Source: Streptomyces broussonetiae
GTDB lineage: Bacteria; Actinomycetota; Actinomycetes; Streptomycetales; Streptomycetaceae
Length of the DNA stretch: 64,000 nt
Direction of reading: 5' to 3'
NCBI RefSeq assembly: GCF_009796285.1
Contig: NZ_CP047020.1
Coordinates: 5,332,001 to 5,396,000, forward strand
Shown here: in pieces, positions 61,885-64,000 of the stretch
How the letters are laid out: each line of letters opens with the position of its first letter
How positions within the stretch are numbered: position 1 is the stretch's first letter
Position numbers and translations under genes: made by a program
Notes under the pieces: generated by a model
Seen by the model: the letters and a program-made list of their open reading frames with translations, nothing else
Database searches by the model: none
What the model was told of the DNA's origin: nothing

Positions 61885-62637
61885 GCGATCCGCGCCGACG
61901 ACCTCACCGTCGCCCGCGGTCGGCGCACGGTCCTGCACCAGCTCCGCTTCACCGTCCCGCGCGGTCGGATCACCGGCCTGCTCGGCCCCTCCGGCTGCGG
62001 CAAATCCACCCTCATGCGCGCGATCGTCGGCACCCAGGCCAAGGTCACCGGCACCCTGGACGTCCTCGGCCACCCGGCCGGCCACCCGACCCTGCGCAGC
62101 CGCATCGGCTACGTCACCCAGGCGCCCTCCGTCTACGCCGACCTGACCGTCCGGCAGAACCTCGCCTACTTCGCGGCGATCCTCGACCCCGGCCGCGCCG
62201 CCGCGGAACGCCGCCACGCACACGTCACCCGAGCCATCGCCGACGTCGACCTCACCAGCCACGCCGACGCGCTCGCCGGCAACCTCTCCGGCGGCCAGCG
62301 CGGTCGCGTCTCCCTGGCCGTCGCCCTGCTCGGCGCCCCCGACCTGCTCGTCCTCGACGAACCGACGGTCGGCCTCGACCCCGTCCTGCGCCGCGACCTG
62401 TGGAACCTCTTCCACGAGCTCGCCGCCACCCGCGGCACCACCCTCCTCGTCTCCTCCCACGTCATGGACGAGGCCGAGCGCTGCCACCGTCTCCTGCTCA
62501 TGAGGGAGGGCGAGATCCTCGACGACGACACCCCCGACGCCCTGCGCGCACGCACCGGTACCGACACCGTCGAAGCCGCGTTCCTCCACCTGGTGGACGA
62601 AGCCGCCGCACACCGCACCCAGGAGCCGACCCGATGA
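61873..62637 (+). CDS. ABC transporter ATP-binding protein
   Basis: The 254-residue ATPase has Walker A GPSGCGKST, Q-loop YVTQAPSVYADLTV, signature LSGGQRGRVSLAVALL, Walker B LLVLDEPTVGLDP and the H-loop SSHVMDEAERC. It resembles DrrA/CcmA-type exporters. ATG codons at 61873 and 61876 both fit; a TTG at 61837 is less likely. The permease ATG overlaps the stop by four bases. The upstream repeats and the palindrome suggest tight control. Confidence 0.93.
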   Translation: MMNNAIRADDLTVARGRRTVLHQLRFTVPRGRITGLLGPSGCGKSTLMRAIVGTQAKVTGTLDVLGHPAGHPTLRSRIGYVTQAPSVYADLTVRQNLAYFAAILDPGRAAAERRHAHVTRAIADVDLTSHADALAGNLSGGQRGRVSLAVALLGAPDLLVLDEPTVGLDPVLRRDLWNLFHELAATRGTTLLVSSHVMDEAERCHRLLLMREGEILDDDTPDALRARTGTDTVEAAFLHLVDEAAAHRTQEPTR

Positions 62638-63425
62638 CCACGACAGCCGCCGCGACCCCCCTCGCGCCCGCCGCCCCCACCGGCCAGTTCAGCGTCTCCC
62701 GCACCACCGCCACCGCGGCCCGGGTCCTGCGTCAGCTCCGCCACGACCCGCGCACGATCGCACTGTTGGTCCTCATCCCCTGCTTGATGCTGGTCCTGCT
62801 GCGCTACGTCTTCGACGCGAGCCCCCGCACCTTCGACAACATCGGCGCCTCCCTGCTCGGCATCTTCCCGCTGATCACGATGTTCCTGGTCACCTCCATC
62901 GCGACCTTGCGCGAACGGACCTCCGGAACCCTGGAACGCCTCCTGGCCATGCCTCTGGGCAAAGCCGACCTCATCGCCGGCTACGCCCTCGCCTTCGGCG
63001 GTCTCGCCATCGTCCAGTCGGCTCTGGCCACCGGCCTGGCGGTCTGGTTCCTGGGCCTGGACGTGACCGGCTCCCCCTGGCTGCTCCTGCTAGTCGCGCT
63101 CCTCGACGCCCTGCTCGGCACGGCCCTCGGCCTGTTCGTGTCGGCCTTCGCCGCCTCGGAGTTCCAGGCCGTCCAGTTCATGCCGGCGGTGATCTTTCCC
63201 CAGCTCCTGCTCTGCGGCCTGTTCACGCCCCGCTCCGACATGCACCCCGCCCTGACCGCCATCTCCGACGTCCTGCCCATGTCGTACGCCGTCGACGGCA
63301 TGAATCAGGTCCTGCACCACACCGACATGACAGCGACCTTCGTGCGGGACGTCCTGATCGTGACGGGCAGCGCGGTGCTGGTCCTGGGGCTGGGAGCGGC
63401 GACGCTGCGACGGCGTACGGCCTGA
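62634..63425 (+). CDS. ABC-2 type transporter permease
   Basis: The 263-residue protein has six predicted membrane helices starting near residue 40 and the ABC-2 signature (RERTSGTLERLLAMPLGKADLIAGYALAFG, and FPQLLLCGLFTPRSDMHPALTAISDVLPMSYAVDGM). It forms the membrane part of an exporter with the preceding ATPase. Such pairs export drugs or lipids; the substrate is unknown. AGGAG precedes the ATG. Confidence 0.92.
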   Translation: MTTTAAATPLAPAAPTGQFSVSRTTATAARVLRQLRHDPRTIALLVLIPCLMLVLLRYVFDASPRTFDNIGASLLGIFPLITMFLVTSIATLRERTSGTLERLLAMPLGKADLIAGYALAFGGLAIVQSALATGLAVWFLGLDVTGSPWLLLLVALLDALLGTALGLFVSAFAASEFQAVQFMPAVIFPQLLLCGLFTPRSDMHPALTAISDVLPMSYAVDGMNQVLHHTDMTATFVRDVLIVTGSAVLVLGLGAATLRRRTA

Positions 63426-63509
63426 GCCCGCCGATCCGAGCCGCACGGCGTCGTTCCGCTCACCGGACAACCGACCCGCGCGGCTCGCCCCGGTGCCAGA
63501 CTGGCCCGC

Positions 63510-64000
63510 ATGAGCCAGAAAGTCGCAGTCCTCGGCACCGGCAAGATCGGCGAAGCCCTGCTCAGCGGAATGATCCGCGCCGGCTGGGCCCCCACCGACC
63601 TCCTCGTCACGGCCCGCCGTCCCGAACGCGCCGAAGAACTCCGCGCCCGTCACGGAGTCACCCCGGTCACCAACACCGAGGCCGCCAAGACCGCCGACAC
63701 CCTGATCCTGACGGTCAAACCACAGGACATGGGAACCCTCCTGGACGAGCTGGCTCCGCACGTCCCCGCCGACCGCCTTGTCATCAGCGGCGCCGCCGGC
63801 ATCCCCACCTCGTTCTTCGAGGAGCGCCTGGCCGCGGGCACCCCGGTCGTCCGCGTCATGACCAACACCCCGGCCCTCGTCGACGAGGCCATGTCGGTCA
63901 TCTCCCCCGGCAGTCACGCCACCGCCGACCACCTCGCCACCGCAGAGGAGATCTTCGGCGCCGTCGGCAAGACGCTCCGCGTCCCGGAGTCCCAGCAGGA
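63510..64000 (+). CDS. proC: Pyrroline-5-carboxylate reductase, N-terminal part
   Basis: The gene runs off the right edge. The visible 163 residues start MSQKVAVLGTGKIGEALLSGMIRAGW (Rossmann NADPH motif GxGxxG/A) and continue with VTARRPERAEEL, LILTVKPQDMGTLLDEL, VISGAAGIPTSFFEERL and PVVRVMTNTPALVDEAMSVISPG, the family's conserved MPN-like loop. ProC makes proline from pyrroline-5-carboxylate. The dimerising C-terminal domain lies outside the window. Confidence 0.94.
   Translation, partial: MSQKVAVLGTGKIGEALLSGMIRAGWAPTDLLVTARRPERAEELRARHGVTPVTNTEAAKTADTLILTVKPQDMGTLLDELAPHVPADRLVISGAAGIPTSFFEERLAAGTPVVRVMTNTPALVDEAMSVISPGSHATADHLATAEEIFGAVGKTLRVPESQQ

Overview
This is a high-GC actinobacterial chromosome segment, almost certainly from Streptomyces. 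The evidence is extreme third-position GC, frequent GTG starts, Lsr2, the sigE-cseA-cseB-cseC operon, and gene order that matches the SCO3340-SCO3408 region of S. coelicolor as I remember it. It reads as conserved core chromosome: I see no insertion sequence, integrase, CRISPR array, rRNA or tRNA. About 60 protein genes are supported. The first (a DUF2342 metalloprotease homolog) and the last (proC) are cut by the window edges.

Layout. 1-5.2 kb (+): tilS, hpt, ftsH, folE. 5.2-8.6 kb (-): a folate operon (folP, an NTF2-like protein, folB, folK, a DUF3180 membrane protein). 8.7-13.5 kb: an MprF-like lysyltransferase gene divergent from a membrane esterase, then an acidic coiled-coil protein. 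13.5-18 kb: two bacterial-PH-domain membrane proteins, an orphan NuoD and a MidA/NDUFAF7-type methyltransferase. 18-22.8 kb: a NarL-type two-component pair, an ArsR-like regulator, a small basic protein and a threonine-aldolase-like enzyme. 23-28.5 kb: a DUF2520 protein, panC, nadB, nadC, coaX, a tightly packed NAD/CoA precursor operon. 28.6-32.1 kb: small proteins, a BlaI-like regulator, a GNAT N-acetyltransferase, lsr2 and an SCO3374-family gene. 32.5-36.8 kb: clpC behind two ClgR-type boxes, a secreted acid phosphatase and a secreted M23 peptidase. 36.8-41.8 kb: TetR/MFS, AraC/VOC and SDR/TetR modules, two of them with visible operator repeats. 41.8-47.3 kb: cseC, cseB, cseA, sigE (-), mutY and a membrane-anchored protein. 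47.4-55.5 kb: disA and radA, a sigma-like/zinc-finger/membrane/BACON fusion, a Cys-rich protein, a Ppx/GppA phosphatase, a sugar isomerase and TetR. 55.6-64 kb: ilvD, a Ser/Thr kinase with a PQQ-type propeller, an SH3b protein, a methyltransferase, an ABC-2 exporter with striking upstream repeats, and proC.

How it works together. Several genes concern the cell envelope: the sigE-cse system, the MprF-like gene and the M23 peptidase. The last two carry sequences resembling sigma-E promoters, so part of the window may be a local sigma-E circuit. Protein quality control (ftsH, clpC), cofactor synthesis (folate, NAD, CoA) and DNA maintenance (mutY, radA, disA, lsr2) make up most of the rest.

The strongest leads are: (1) the MidA-type methyltransferase beside an orphan NuoD that keeps the arginine modified in mitochondrial complex I; (2) the single-chain sigma-like/ZAS/TM/BACON protein; (3) five 16-bp repeats and an 11-bp-arm palindrome over the start of the ABC exporter; (4) paired operator repeats in the SDR/TetR gap. 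All S. coelicolor gene numbers are from memory and were not checked.
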